NCBI RefSeq assembly: GCF_937872355.1
Contig: NZ_CALMSV010000074.1
Coordinates: forward strand, 1 to 33,794
Direction: 5' to 3'
DNA from: an uncultured Sphingorhabdus sp.
GTDB taxonomy: Bacteria > Pseudomonadota > Alphaproteobacteria > Sphingomonadales > Sphingomonadaceae
DNA: 33,794 nucleotides
The notes under the pieces are model-generated. The model saw only the letters and a program-made list of their open reading frames with translations. It ran no database searches and was not told the origin of the DNA. Position 1 is the first letter of the stretch. Every line of letters starts with the position of its first letter. Of the stretch, positions 1-8,256 are shown piece after piece. The position numbers and the translations under genes were made by a program.

Positions 1-4
1 AACC

Positions 5-25
5 CCCTCTCCCATTGGGAGAGGG
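5..25. repeat. Perfect hairpin 3' of the helicase gene
   Basis: Nine-base arms CCCTCTCCC and GGGAGAGGG face each other across an ATT loop, a few bases beyond the helicase stop codon at 32. It could act as a transcription terminator for the minus-strand helicase. However, only two T residues follow it on that strand before the window ends, so a U-tract cannot be confirmed. Hairpins of this composition recur between genes in sphingomonads (recollection), so it may equally be a dispersed palindromic repeat. Confidence 0.55.
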
Positions 26-31
26 AGTAGA

Positions 32-1552
32 TTACCGCGCCCGCTTCACCGCAGTCTTGAACTTGCCCAAACCTGATGGTTTGGGGCCATAGTTGCGGGG
101 ACGTTCACTGTCGCGGCCATGTGAGGCACCACTGATTGGCGGGCCACCACGTTTGTGGTTGGGGCGATTGTCGGCGCGGGGTGCACGCTGATCGTCGCGA
201 CGTTCGCTGCCACGATCATCGCGGACAGGAATTTCGTCACGGCCATAACCGTCGCGGCTCATCAACGGGCTGCCATGGGCCGGACGCGCGCGACCTGAAC
301 CTTGACGACCGCCGGGTCGACCCTGCCCCTGACGTTCGCCGCCCGGACGCCCGCCTGCACGGCGGGGGCGTTCTTTCCGCTTGGCGACGGATGGCTTGGG
401 CATTTCGGCTACCAGTTGGCGGAAACCTTCGGGCAGGCCAACCTGCATCAGGCGCACCTTGGTCAGCTTTTCGATATCCTTCAGATAGCCACGCTCATCA
501 TCGCTGACAAAACTGACAGCGATGCCGTCTGCCCCGGCACGCGCGGTGCGGCCGATGCGGTGGACATATTGGTCGGGCACATTGGGCAGCTCATAATTGA
601 ACACATGGCTGACGCCGGGGACGTCGATACCGCGCGCGGCGATGTCGGTTGCGACCAGCACTTTCAGATGTCCGTGGCGGAAGCCCTGCATCGCTGCGGT
701 GCGCTGTCCCTGGCTCTTATTGCCATGGATAGCGGCTGCCTTGATGCCTGCGCCCGCCAGATGGCGGACCACCCGGTCGGCACCATGTTTGGTGCGGGTG
801 AAGACAAGCGCACGCTCGACAGCCTCATCCTTGAGGCGATAGTTGAGCAAGGCCTGCTTTTCACCCTGCGTAACGAAGGTGACGAATTGATCGACGCGTT
901 CCGCCGTTGTCGCTGCTGGCGTTACCGAGACGCGCACGGGGTTGTTCAGGAAACGGTTTCCCAGTTCTGCAATCGCCTTGGGCATGGTGGCCGAAAAGAA
1001 CAGGCTCTGTCGCTTCTTAGGGAGCAGCAGGTCAATGCGCTTCAATGCGTGAATGAAGCCTAGATCCATCATCTGGTCGGCTTCGTCGAGGACGAAGATC
1101 TCGACGTCCTTCAGGCTCAACGCGCGTTGTTCGATAAGGTCGAGCAGTCGGCCAGGCGTTGCGACAAGGATGTCGGTGCCGGGCTGCAGCTTCTTCTTCT
1201 GCGTGAAAATGGGCATGCCGCCGAATACGCAGTTGACGGTTAGGCCCAGAAACTTGCCATAGTCGCGGAACTTTTCCGCAATCTGCGCGGCCAGCTCGCG
1301 CGTCGGCGAAAGCACCAGCATACGGCAGCCATAAGGCACGCGCGGTTTGATGTTGGTGGCGAAATGGTGGAGCGAGGGCAGCGCAAAGGCAGCGGTCTTG
1401 CCGGTGCCGGTCTGCGCAATACCGCACAGGTCGCGACCTTCCAGCAAAGGCGGTATCGCCTGCATCTGGATCGGGGTCGGGGTATCATATCCCGAAGCGG
1501 CAAGCGCCTTCAGGAGGGGTTGGGCAAGGCCCAGTTCTTCAAAAAAAGACAT
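32..1552 (-). CDS. rhlE: DEAD-box ATP-dependent RNA helicase, RhlE-like
   Basis: A 506-residue superfamily-2 RNA helicase that unwinds RNA or remodels ribonucleoprotein in the cytoplasm, likely in ribosome assembly or RNA decay. Visible motifs in order are the Q-motif PTPIQ near residues 25-29, Walker A AQTGTGKT at 46-53, PTRELA at 83-88, DEAD at 156-159, SAT at 187-189 and HRIGRTARAG at 331-340. The helicase core ends near residue 385. The remaining ~120 residues are a basic Arg/Gly/Asp-rich low-complexity tail, typical of RhlE-type proteins and probably RNA-binding. The start is supported by a GAGAG stretch about seven bases upstream. The gene diverges from the glycan cluster across 381 bp. 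The subfamily name (RhlE rather than DeaD, SrmB or DbpA) is an inference from core length and the tail. The helicase assignment itself is secure. Confidence 0.93.
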   Translation of the reverse strand: MSFFEELGLAQPLLKALAASGYDTPTPIQMQAIPPLLEGRDLCGIAQTGTGKTAAFALPSLHHFATNIKPRVPYGCRMLVLSPTRELAAQIAEKFRDYGKFLGLTVNCVFGGMPIFTQKKKLQPGTDILVATPGRLLDLIEQRALSLKDVEIFVLDEADQMMDLGFIHALKRIDLLLPKKRQSLFFSATMPKAIAELGNRFLNNPVRVSVTPAATTAERVDQFVTFVTQGEKQALLNYRLKDEAVERALVFTRTKHGADRVVRHLAGAGIKAAAIHGNKSQGQRTAAMQGFRHGHLKVLVATDIAARGIDVPGVSHVFNYELPNVPDQYVHRIGRTARAGADGIAVSFVSDDERGYLKDIEKLTKVRLMQVGLPEGFRQLVAEMPKPSVAKRKERPRRAGGRPGGERQGQGRPGGRQGSGRARPAHGSPLMSRDGYGRDEIPVRDDRGSERRDDQRAPRADNRPNHKRGGPPISGASHGRDSERPRNYGPKPSGLGKFKTAVKRAR

Positions 1553-1933
1553 AATAAACTCTCAAATATGCATGATGCAGCCCGCGCAGGCCTTTTGGCA
1601 GCGCGCGGCGCACAAGCGGGTTTAAGGGCAAGCGAAACGCCGACCCCTTGGAAACCACCCCGCGTGAATTGGGAAGCCTCTTGGCTGCGCGCATCTCTCG
1701 ATCGACGGAGCTTTTGAACAAGCTCTCACGCTGTCGATACTGCGGCGGTTATCCCCGCTCGCCTCATGCGCTTGAAGGCCATATGGCGGAGTGGGCACCA
1801 AAAAGCAAGAAATTACTGCAATGCAGCAATTATCTGTCGTGACTGGCCGCTTGACGCCCCTGTTAACTTTTCATTATCCATTTTCGTTCAGAGATTTCCC
1901 CGAAAGCCTATAGCCGCTGGAGGAAGTGCGAAA
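1553..1933. other. Divergent intergenic region (381 bp)
   Basis: This stretch separates the helicase (minus) from the FAD oxidoreductase (plus) and must hold both promoters and both leaders. Open frames running through it, including the 56-codon upstream extension of the oxidoreductase from 1766, lack a Shine-Dalgarno sequence and have no protein character. Apart from one plausible promoter at 1851-1879, I recognise no tRNA, riboswitch or repeat. The long helicase leader could be regulatory, as for other cold-inducible DEAD-box genes, but nothing visible proves it. Confidence 0.5.
1851..1879 (+). promoter_or_regulatory. Candidate sigma-70-type promoter for the glycan cluster
   Basis: TTGACG at 1851-1856 and TTATCC at 1874-1879 are separated by 17 bases, about 55 bp upstream of the start at 1934. 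The -35 element matches consensus at five of six positions and the -10 element is weaker. It is placed to drive the oxidoreductase, gtrA, sulfatase and GT-C genes as one transcript. Confidence 0.35.
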
Positions 1934-3514
1934 ATGTCGGGGCAAAAACAGGATTTGGTGGACGTAGCGATCATCGGCGCAGGACCCGCAGGGCTGACTG
2001 CTGCCTATCTGCTCTCCAAAAAGGGCTATAGCGTCACTGTTATCGAAAAAGACGAACGCTATGTCGGCGGCATCAGCCGCACCGTCGAAGTCGATGGCTA
2101 TCGTTTCGATATTGGCGGCCATCGCTTCTTTTCGAAGTCCAAGGAAGTCGTCGACCTCTGGAACGAAATCCTTCCCGATGATTTCATCCAGCGCCCGCGC
2201 ATGAGCCGCATCTATTATGAAGGCAAATTCTACAGCTATCCGCTGCGTGCGTTCGAAGCCCTGTTCAATCTTGGCATCATTCGTTCGACCTTGTGCATGG
2301 CGAGCTATGCCAAGGCGAAACTGCTTCCAAACCGCAACGTCCGCTCGTTCGAGGATTGGACGACGAACCAGTTTGGTTGGAAGCTCTATTCGATCTTCTT
2401 CAAGACCTATACCGAGAAGGTATGGGGCATGCCCTGCGACGAAATGTCGGCAGACTGGGCCGCGCAACGCATTAAGGGATTGAGCCTTGGTGCCGCGGTA
2501 ATGGACGGGCTGAAGCGTAGCCTTGGCCTCAACAAAAAGCCCAATGACGGCATGGAAACCAAGACTTTGCTCGAAACCTTCCGCTATCCGCGGCTGGGGC
2601 CGGGCATGATGTGGGATGCGGCACGCGATTTCGTCATCGCCAAGGGTAACAATGTACTGATGGGGCACAGCTTCAATCAGCTAGCGCAAGATGCCAAAGG
2701 CAATTGGCGTCTGTCGGCGACCAAGACCGATGGCAGCGAAACCGTTGTTCAGGCACGCCATGTGATCAGTTCGGCGCCCATGCGCGAGCTTTCGGCCCGC
2801 ATTCATCCGCTGCCACAAACTTCGCTCGAGGCATCAAACCTCAAATATCGCGACTTCCTGACCGTAGCCTTGATGATCAAGTCGGACGATCTGTTCCCTG
2901 ACAACTGGATCTATATCCATGACAGCAAGGTGAAGGTCGGCCGGGTACAAAATTTTCGCAGCTGGTCACCCGAAATGGTGCCTGATCCGTCGATAGCCTG
3001 TGTCGGCCTTGAATATTTCTGCTTCGAAGGTGATGGCCTCTGGTCATCGAGAGATGCCGATCTGGTCGAACTTGCGAAGAAAGAAATGGCGATCCTTGGC
3101 CTGTGCAACCCCGAAGACGTGGTCGGCGGCGCGGTTGTCCGTCAGGAAAAAGCTTATCCGGTTTATGACGACAGCTATGCCGCGAATGTCGAGGCGATGC
3201 GCTCGGAACTCGAAAGCAAATACCCGACGCTGCACATGGTCGGCCGCAACGGTATGCACCGCTACAATAATCAGGACCATGCGATGATGACGGCGATGCT
3301 GACGGTCGAGAATATTGAGGCTGGCGCGCGTGTCTACAATATCTGGAACGTCAACGAAGACGCCGAGTATCATGAGGCGGGCGACGAAGGCGAACAGGAA
3401 AAGATTGCGGTCAAGGTGACCGAGGATCAGGCCGCTGCGCTTGCTTCAGAACGTGACGTCCCGACCCGCGTGGCACCCGCAACGAAACAGCGCAAAATCG
3501 TCAAGGCGGCCTGA
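1934..3514 (+). CDS. NAD(P)/FAD-dependent oxidoreductase (COG1232-like; UDP-galactopyranose mutase/protoporphyrinogen oxidase superfamily)
   Basis: A 526-residue flavoprotein with an N-terminal dinucleotide-binding fold. [12 protein letters not shown] (glycines 15, 17 and 20) is followed by the acidic end of beta-2 (VIEKDE). A second flavin-contact segment lies near the C-terminus ([15 protein letters not shown]), and the last ~50 residues are acidic and probably disordered. The start at 1934 is chosen because GGAGGAA lies directly upstream and the fold begins there. The frame is open back to 1766, but that part has no protein character. Relatives annotated as amine-oxidase or UDP-galactopyranose-mutase-like proteins often sit with glycosyltransferases. 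Here gtrA follows after 5 bp. The substrate is unknown; a role in converting a nucleotide sugar or a polyprenyl-linked sugar is inferred only from the neighbours. Confidence 0.85.
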   Translation: MSGQKQDLVDVAIIGAGPAGLTAAYLLSKKGYSVTVIEKDERYVGGISRTVEVDGYRFDIGGHRFFSKSKEVVDLWNEILPDDFIQRPRMSRIYYEGKFYSYPLRAFEALFNLGIIRSTLCMASYAKAKLLPNRNVRSFEDWTTNQFGWKLYSIFFKTYTEKVWGMPCDEMSADWAAQRIKGLSLGAAVMDGLKRSLGLNKKPNDGMETKTLLETFRYPRLGPGMMWDAARDFVIAKGNNVLMGHSFNQLAQDAKGNWRLSATKTDGSETVVQARHVISSAPMRELSARIHPLPQTSLEASNLKYRDFLTVALMIKSDDLFPDNWIYIHDSKVKVGRVQNFRSWSPEMVPDPSIACVGLEYFCFEGDGLWSSRDADLVELAKKEMAILGLCNPEDVVGGAVVRQEKAYPVYDDSYAANVEAMRSELESKYPTLHMVGRNGMHRYNNQDHAMMTAMLTVENIEAGARVYNIWNVNEDAEYHEAGDEGEQEKIAVKVTEDQAAALASERDVPTRVAPATKQRKIVKAA

Positions 3515-3519
3515 CTTCA

Positions 3520-3930
3520 ATGGAGCGGGCAATGGCCTCCGCCCTGCAGCTTTGGCAGCGGTTTACGATAACGCGCTACCTTGTCGCCAGCATCATTGCC
3601 TTGGCATTTGATGTGGCGCTGTTCTCGAGCCTTGTCGCGGTCAAGATCGATCCGACGCTTGCTTCTGCGGCGGGATATTGCGCTGGAATCGTGGTGCACT
3701 GGATGGTGAGTGCCAACTTCGTTTTCACGGGCAAGGCCAGGGTTGGCGCCGCGCTGCACATTCAGCGCGCATTGTTCGCCGGTTCGGCGCTTGCTGGCCT
3801 TGGAATAACAGTGGCGACTGTAGAATTTCTCGGCCGCGCGGGCGTGCATCCATTGCCATCCAAAGGAGCCGCTGTCGCAATCAGCTTTTTTGCGGTGTAT
3901 GCACTGCGCAAATGGGGGGTTTTCCGGTGA
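3520..3930 (+). CDS. GtrA family membrane protein
   Basis: A 136-residue protein with four hydrophobic segments spanning most of its length (about residues 17-37, 45-67, 81-102 and 112-130), the size and topology of the GtrA family. GtrA proteins are thought to flip polyprenyl-phosphate-linked sugars across the inner membrane for O-antigen, teichoic acid or arabinogalactan modification. A second ATG at 3532 has GGAG six bases upstream and may be the true start; either gives a complete four-helix protein. The stop overlaps the GTG start of the next gene (GTGA), implying translational coupling. No polyprenyl-phosphate glycosyltransferase (GtrB) lies beside it in this window, so its lipid-linked substrate must be made elsewhere. 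Confidence 0.85.
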   Translation: MERAMASALQLWQRFTITRYLVASIIALAFDVALFSSLVAVKIDPTLASAAGYCAGIVVHWMVSANFVFTGKARVGAALHIQRALFAGSALAGLGITVATVEFLGRAGVHPLPSKGAAVAISFFAVYALRKWGVFR

Positions 3931-5303
3931 CCACGCTAACAGCGCAGACCGTTCGCCCGCCATTTTGGGGCGTGGATGAGCAACTCAAAAGCTTTGGCCG
4001 TTGGCTCCTCATCTGGGTTGTCCTCGCCAATGCGGGATTTGCAGTGTTGTGGTTTTCCGGAGCACCGCCACGGCACATGGATATTGTCTATACCGGGGTA
4101 CTTGGCCTCATCGTGATGCGGACCAGTTTCTGGATACGGTACGCTGCGTTTGCCGGAGCCTTGATCTATTCGACGCTGCGTTTCATCGGTGGTCTGTTCA
4201 ATCTTGATATCTCCTCGTTGCTCTATTCGTTGAAATTCTTTGCCGAGATCAAGCCATCCAACTCCTATGACTATATAGCGGCGGCCATTGCGATTGTGAT
4301 GGTGCTTGGAATCGGTTGGCGTCTTTTGAAGCGCAACATCCATTTTTCCCGGCCGTTGCTGATTGCCGGTGCGGGCGGGCTTTTCTTCACCTTGGCCGGC
4401 GTCGACTTGTGGATGGGCAAGGACATGCGAGGCCACTATTTCCGTGCCGCGCCTGCGGGAGCGACATTCGATTCGGCAACCAAGAGCAGCGGGTTTGTGG
4501 CGCGCGCGGATGGGCAGCGGCACCTGATATTGATCGTCGTCGAAGCCATGGGTCTTCCCCAAAATAATCCCGAAATGTCGCGACTGATGTTTGCGCCGCT
4601 GTTGCAAGACAAGGATGTGCAGGCGAAGTTCGATTTTAGCAGGGGATCGGCGCCTTATTACAACAGCACCACAGCCGGAGAGATCCGTGAATTATGCGGG
4701 CGCTGGGGCGATTATTATGACCTTGTCGATCGCAAGGATGAAAAATGCATCCCGGCACAGTTGGTCGCAAAGGGCTATGACACGCTGGCGATGCACAGTT
4801 TCACGCCGAATTTCTTTGCGCGTGAAAAATGGTATCCCAATGTCGGCTTCAAGCACATGGCATTCAAAAACGACATGGTTGCGGAGGGTTCCGAGAAATG
4901 CGGCGGTGTTTTCCCTGGTGCATGTGACCGCGATATTCCTCGCCAGATTTCAGTGCGGTTGAAGTCTGCGGACAAGCCGACTTTTCTCTATTGGCTGACG
5001 CTCAATTCGCACTTGCCAGTGCCTGCGGGACTGAACCTCAATGTCGACAATTGTGAACGTGTCTCGCCTCTGTTGAAAAGCGATTATCCTCAGATCTGCA
5101 GGCAGTTTGCTATTTATGACGACATATTCACCGCACTCGCGAGTGAAATTTCGGCTGCCGACTTTCCCGAAGCGGATATTCTTATAGTTGGGGATCATAT
5201 GCCGCCTTATTTCGATCGGCATCACCGGACCCAGTTTAATCCCGCAAAGGTCCCCTGGCTGTATCTGAAGCATAAGCCGACTGTGCGGGTTGCGTCGAAT
5301 TGA
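3927..5303 (+). CDS. LTA-synthase-like sulfatase-fold membrane protein (probable phospho-group transferase)
   Basis: A 458-residue protein with about four to five N-terminal membrane helices (residues 25-165) followed by an extracytoplasmic alkaline-phosphatase/sulfatase-fold domain. Metal-site candidates are E206 in IVVEAMG and D423-H424 in VGDHMPPY. The nucleophile is probably T248 or T249 in NSTTAGE, and H362 lies in LNSHLPV. This layout matches LtaS/OpgB/EptA-like enzymes that move phosphoglycerol or phosphoethanolamine onto glycans or lipids. The GTG start at 3927 is preferred over ATG 3912: it gives the 4-bp overlap with gtrA and has a GGGGGG ribosome-binding stretch seven bases upstream. 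Several cysteines in the outer domain (257, 274, 325, 333, 376, 391) suggest disulfides, as in Ept enzymes. The transferred group and acceptor are not determined. Confidence 0.83.
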   Translation: MTTLTAQTVRPPFWGVDEQLKSFGRWLLIWVVLANAGFAVLWFSGAPPRHMDIVYTGVLGLIVMRTSFWIRYAAFAGALIYSTLRFIGGLFNLDISSLLYSLKFFAEIKPSNSYDYIAAAIAIVMVLGIGWRLLKRNIHFSRPLLIAGAGGLFFTLAGVDLWMGKDMRGHYFRAAPAGATFDSATKSSGFVARADGQRHLILIVVEAMGLPQNNPEMSRLMFAPLLQDKDVQAKFDFSRGSAPYYNSTTAGEIRELCGRWGDYYDLVDRKDEKCIPAQLVAKGYDTLAMHSFTPNFFAREKWYPNVGFKHMAFKNDMVAEGSEKCGGVFPGACDRDIPRQISVRLKSADKPTFLYWLTLNSHLPVPAGLNLNVDNCERVSPLLKSDYPQICRQFAIYDDIFTALASEISAADFPEADILIVGDHMPPYFDRHHRTQFNPAKVPWLYLKHKPTVRVASN

Positions 5304-5307
5304 ACCG

Positions 5308-7089
5308 ATGAACGGCGTTCCGCAAAATAACAGCAAAGAGTCCTTGCCCAAGCTGGCAGCCATCATCTGGCTCGCAGCTGCGGCCTTCCTTATCTATTCA
5401 AGCTGGCCCAATATCGCTTCTCGTTCCGGATGGGATCCCGATGATCAGCTGCGTATGGTGCAGCTGCGTGATTTTCTTGCCGGGCAAAGCTGGTTCGATA
5501 CCACCCAATATCGGTTGAATGCACCTGAGGGCGGCCCAATGCACTGGTCGCGACTAATCGAGTTACCGCTTGCTATCATTGTTATCATAGCAGCTCCGCT
5601 ATTTGGTCAGGCGGGTGCGGAGATGCTCGCCGGCACGGTCATACCCCTATTGTGCTACGCGACGATCGCCTACATTCTCGGCCGCGTAGCAATGTCTTTG
5701 GGGGGGAGGCTGGCTGGCGGGATTGCTGTCGTCATGACGTTGATGTCACCTGCAATAACGATGCAACTGCGCCCAATGCGGATCGACCATCATGGCTGGC
5801 AGCTGGTTTGCGCCGCCCTTACACTCTGGACGTTGTTCTGGCCTTCGCCCCGCAAAGCCGGGGTCGTAATGGGTCTGGCCATGGCGGTGTGGCTGCACAT
5901 ATCGCTGGAAGGGGCGCCCGCAGCAGCGGCGTTTTTTGCAGTTCTGGGCTGGCGCTGGGCTTTTAAGGGAGATGGTGCACAGCGGCTCGGCTGGGCTGTG
6001 CTTACATTTACCTCTGCTACTTTGGCTCTTTTCTTCGGCACGCAAGCGACGGGACTGTCTGCACCCAATTTTTGCGATACGATCTCGCCAGCGCATATTT
6101 ACGCGATTGCAGCCGCTGGCATGATTATCGCGCCACCCGCCCTCCTCCTGCAGATGGGCAGGGTGCCGCGCTTCGCAATCGTTCTGGCGGCAGCCCTTGC
6201 GTCGGCGGCAATTTACCTGAATGCGGCGCCCGATTGTGCGCGCGGCGCCTTTTCAACGATGGATCCGGTCGTTCGTGCCTATTGGTATGATATGGTGCGC
6301 GAAGGTTTGCCGGTTTGGCATCAGAAATGGGGCACAGCCATATTGATGCTGGCTGTACCGGCTGTCGGCCTTGCAACCCTGGCATTATTGTTGATCAGGT
6401 CAGACGTCGAGCAGCGTGCCAACTACGCCATCATCGCGTTTCTCAGTATTTACACGCTTCTGCTTTCGTTGCTGGTTTTCCGCACCGTTTCGACCGCCAC
6501 ACTGGTTGCAACGCCTGTCATCGCGACTGGTATTGCAAAACTGTTCAGCCGTTACAGAGCGGAGCCCGTGGCTATCCGCAGAATTGGGTTGGTCGCCCTT
6601 ATGGCGCTAATGCTCATGCCGGGACCATATTTTTCACAGATATTCAAATTGTTATCGCCGCATGTGGCAAACAGCCAGTTGGAGGTTGCGGGTGAGAAGG
6701 GCAGCGAAGCCGGGCAATGCGAATCCAGCGAATCGGTTCGTGCTTTGGCGGCTCTCAAACAGGCCAATATCGTCGCGCCGTTCGACATAGGTCCCAAAAT
6801 CCTGCTGAACACCTCGCACAGCGTCTTGGCCTCCAGCCATCACCGCAATGAAAAGGCCTTGCGCGCGCATATCGACATATACCGGCTGCCACCAATGCAG
6901 TCGCGGGGGATCATTAAGCGTCGCAAAATAACCCATATCGTCGCTTGTATCGATGAAGCCGAAATGAAAGGCTATCAACGGCGCAACCCTGATGGTCTCT
7001 GGGCGCAACTGGCGAAAGGCAACACGCCTGATTGGCTGGAAAAAATGCCCGATATGGGCGAAGGGCTGAAGGTCTGGCGCGTGCGTTAG
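5308..7089 (+). CDS. Large polytopic membrane protein, GT-C glycosyltransferase-like
   Basis: A 593-residue protein with roughly a dozen hydrophobic helices and a C-terminal soluble tail (about residues 455-593). An acidic DPDD motif (43-46) follows the first helix, with MHWSRL at 79-84 and RIDHHGWQ further on in extracytoplasmic loops. Acidic residues in the first outer loop followed by a histidine-rich loop are the pattern of polyprenyl-phosphate-sugar-dependent GT-C enzymes (PMT, ArnT, STT3 class). ATG 5308 is preferred to an in-frame TTG at 5290 because it avoids overlap with the preceding gene, although the ribosome-binding site is weak. It lies four bases after the sulfatase-fold gene, and gtrA supplies a possible donor flippase. 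I do not recognise a named family; GT-C is inferred from topology and motifs. I recall homologues sometimes labelled as AcrB-type pumps, which this is not. Confidence 0.6.
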   Translation: MNGVPQNNSKESLPKLAAIIWLAAAAFLIYSSWPNIASRSGWDPDDQLRMVQLRDFLAGQSWFDTTQYRLNAPEGGPMHWSRLIELPLAIIVIIAAPLFGQAGAEMLAGTVIPLLCYATIAYILGRVAMSLGGRLAGGIAVVMTLMSPAITMQLRPMRIDHHGWQLVCAALTLWTLFWPSPRKAGVVMGLAMAVWLHISLEGAPAAAAFFAVLGWRWAFKGDGAQRLGWAVLTFTSATLALFFGTQATGLSAPNFCDTISPAHIYAIAAAGMIIAPPALLLQMGRVPRFAIVLAAALASAAIYLNAAPDCARGAFSTMDPVVRAYWYDMVREGLPVWHQKWGTAILMLAVPAVGLATLALLLIRSDVEQRANYAIIAFLSIYTLLLSLLVFRTVSTATLVATPVIATGIAKLFSRYRAEPVAIRRIGLVALMALMLMPGPYFSQIFKLLSPHVANSQLEVAGEKGSEAGQCESSESVRALAALKQANIVAPFDIGPKILLNTSHSVLASSHHRNEKALRAHIDIYRLPPMQSRGIIKRRKITHIVACIDEAEMKGYQRRNPDGLWAQLAKGNTPDWLEKMPDMGEGLKVWRVR

Positions 7090-7094
7090 AATTT

Positions 7095-7113
7095 GTTTCA
7101 GTTTCACTGAAAC
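7095..7113. repeat. Small inverted repeat between convergent genes
   Basis: GTTTCAG and CTGAAAC form a 7-bp stem with a TTTCA loop in the 45-bp gap between the end of the GT-C-like gene and the end of the SDR gene. It could terminate transcription from either side, but no T-run follows it. Confidence 0.35.
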
Positions 7114-7134
7114 GGTGGGGACCCGCCTCAGACT

Positions 7135-7890
7135 CTAAAGGTGCATGAAGTCGCGCGGATAGCTGCGCAGATGTGCGCCACCATCGACGAAAACAATCTG
7201 CCCGGTCACGTGGCGGGCCTTGGCCAAGTACAGCACGGCATCGGCGATTGCTTTTGCATCCGGTAATTGGCCCAAGGGCATGTCTTCGTTGAGCCGCTGC
7301 ATCTGCCCATCGTCATAGTCATCGGTGGGAATCACCAGACCGGGGGCGACGCCATTGACCCGTGCGCGTTTTCCGAAAGCCGCCGCGAGCGAGCGAACCG
7401 AACCGGCCAGCGCCTGCTTCGACAGTGTGTAGCTCAGCTGATCGCCATTGGGGTTGGTGATGCGCTGGTCTACGATTTGGACGATTGCGGGCTGGGCTGT
7501 TTCAGCTGACGCCTGCACCAGTGCCCTGCTCAACAATATGGGTGCGAATAGATTGAGCGCAAAGTGGTCACTCAGGGAGTTGGCAGACAGCGCCTCCCAT
7601 CCATCCTGCCCGAACATCGCGGCATTGTTGACCAGCAGATCGGGTGCGCGACCGAAATGAGCCAGCACTTCAGACATCAGCGTTTCTGTCGCACCTTCTG
7701 CCGAAAGGTCGGCAGCAAAATACATCCAGTTGGTGGCGTTATGGTCGAGTGTAGCCGCAAGCTCAATATCCGGCGTGCCGTCGCCGTGGCTGGTCAGCGC
7801 GAGATCATATCCCGCATCCGCCAGTTGCGCTGCGATCACCGCGCCCAGCCGTCGCATCCCGCCAGTGACGAGCGCGAGTGGTCGGGTCAC
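7135..7890 (-). CDS. SDR family oxidoreductase, pteridine reductase/FolM-like
   Basis: A 251-residue short-chain dehydrogenase/reductase. The nucleotide-binding motif near the N-terminus reads TGGMRRLG. An Arg in place of the first usual Gly (TGxxxRxG) is a hallmark of pteridine reductases PTR1/FolM and favours NADPH. NNAAMF follows near residue 88 and the catalytic YTLSK further on. The C-terminus ends with the usual substrate-loop and VDGG region. The start overlaps the stop of folB by 4 bp (7887-7890), so it is translated with dihydroneopterin aldolase. Together these suggest dihydromonapterin or dihydrofolate reduction in the pterin/folate pathway. The reductase class is secure; the pteridine substrate rests on motif plus context. 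Confidence 0.82.
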   Translation of the reverse strand: MTRPLALVTGGMRRLGAVIAAQLADAGYDLALTSHGDGTPDIELAATLDHNATNWMYFAADLSAEGATETLMSEVLAHFGRAPDLLVNNAAMFGQDGWEALSANSLSDHFALNLFAPILLSRALVQASAETAQPAIVQIVDQRITNPNGDQLSYTLSKQALAGSVRSLAAAFGKRARVNGVAPGLVIPTDDYDDGQMQRLNEDMPLGQLPDAKAIADAVLYLAKARHVTGQIVFVDGGAHLRSYPRDFMHL

Positions 7891-8255
7891 TTGCGGTGCC
7901 TCGTCAACGTGATCCCGATCGATTCGCCGTCTTCAGAAATCGCCAGCTTGATGATCTTCACCGTCACATTCTGGACGCGCGGATCGGCGGCGAACAGCTT
8001 GTCGATGATATGGTCCGCCACCGCCTCTATCAGCGTGAAGTGCACGCCTTCGGGAAAAACCGTCGCGGCCTCTTTGATCGCCATATAGTTTTTCGAAGCC
8101 GACAACGGCGTGTCGGGCGCATAATGCGGCGCAACCTCGAGGTCGGCGCTGACCGAGATGTGCAGCGGCTGCGGCAGGTGTGTTTCCTGGCTGTAAATGC
8201 CGGTGAGCACATTGACGTGCAGGTCGTGCACTTCGAGGGTGAGAAGATCGTTCAT
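7887..8255 (-). CDS. folB: Dihydroneopterin aldolase
   Basis: A 122-residue protein of the usual FolB length. It cleaves 7,8-dihydroneopterin to 6-hydroxymethyl-7,8-dihydropterin and glycolaldehyde in folate synthesis, and forms a cytoplasmic octamer. The family start LLTLEVHDLHVNVLTGIYSQE, the segment PEGVHFTLIEAVADHIIDKLF and the lysine-bearing VTVKIIKLAI strand (catalytic Lys region near residue 100) are all present. One base separates its start from the stop of the methyltransferase upstream, and its end overlaps the SDR by 4 bp. Other folate genes (folK, folP, folE) are not in this window. Confidence 0.9.
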   Translation of the reverse strand: MNDLLTLEVHDLHVNVLTGIYSQETHLPQPLHISVSADLEVAPHYAPDTPLSASKNYMAIKEAATVFPEGVHFTLIEAVADHIIDKLFAADPRVQNVTVKIIKLAISEDGESIGITLTRHRK

Positions 8256-8256
8256 G

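Noticed and set aside
1874-2668. 264-codon open frame opposite the FAD oxidoreductase
   Set aside because: No domain, no ribosome-binding site; the plus strand has a clear flavoprotein with GGAGG at its start.
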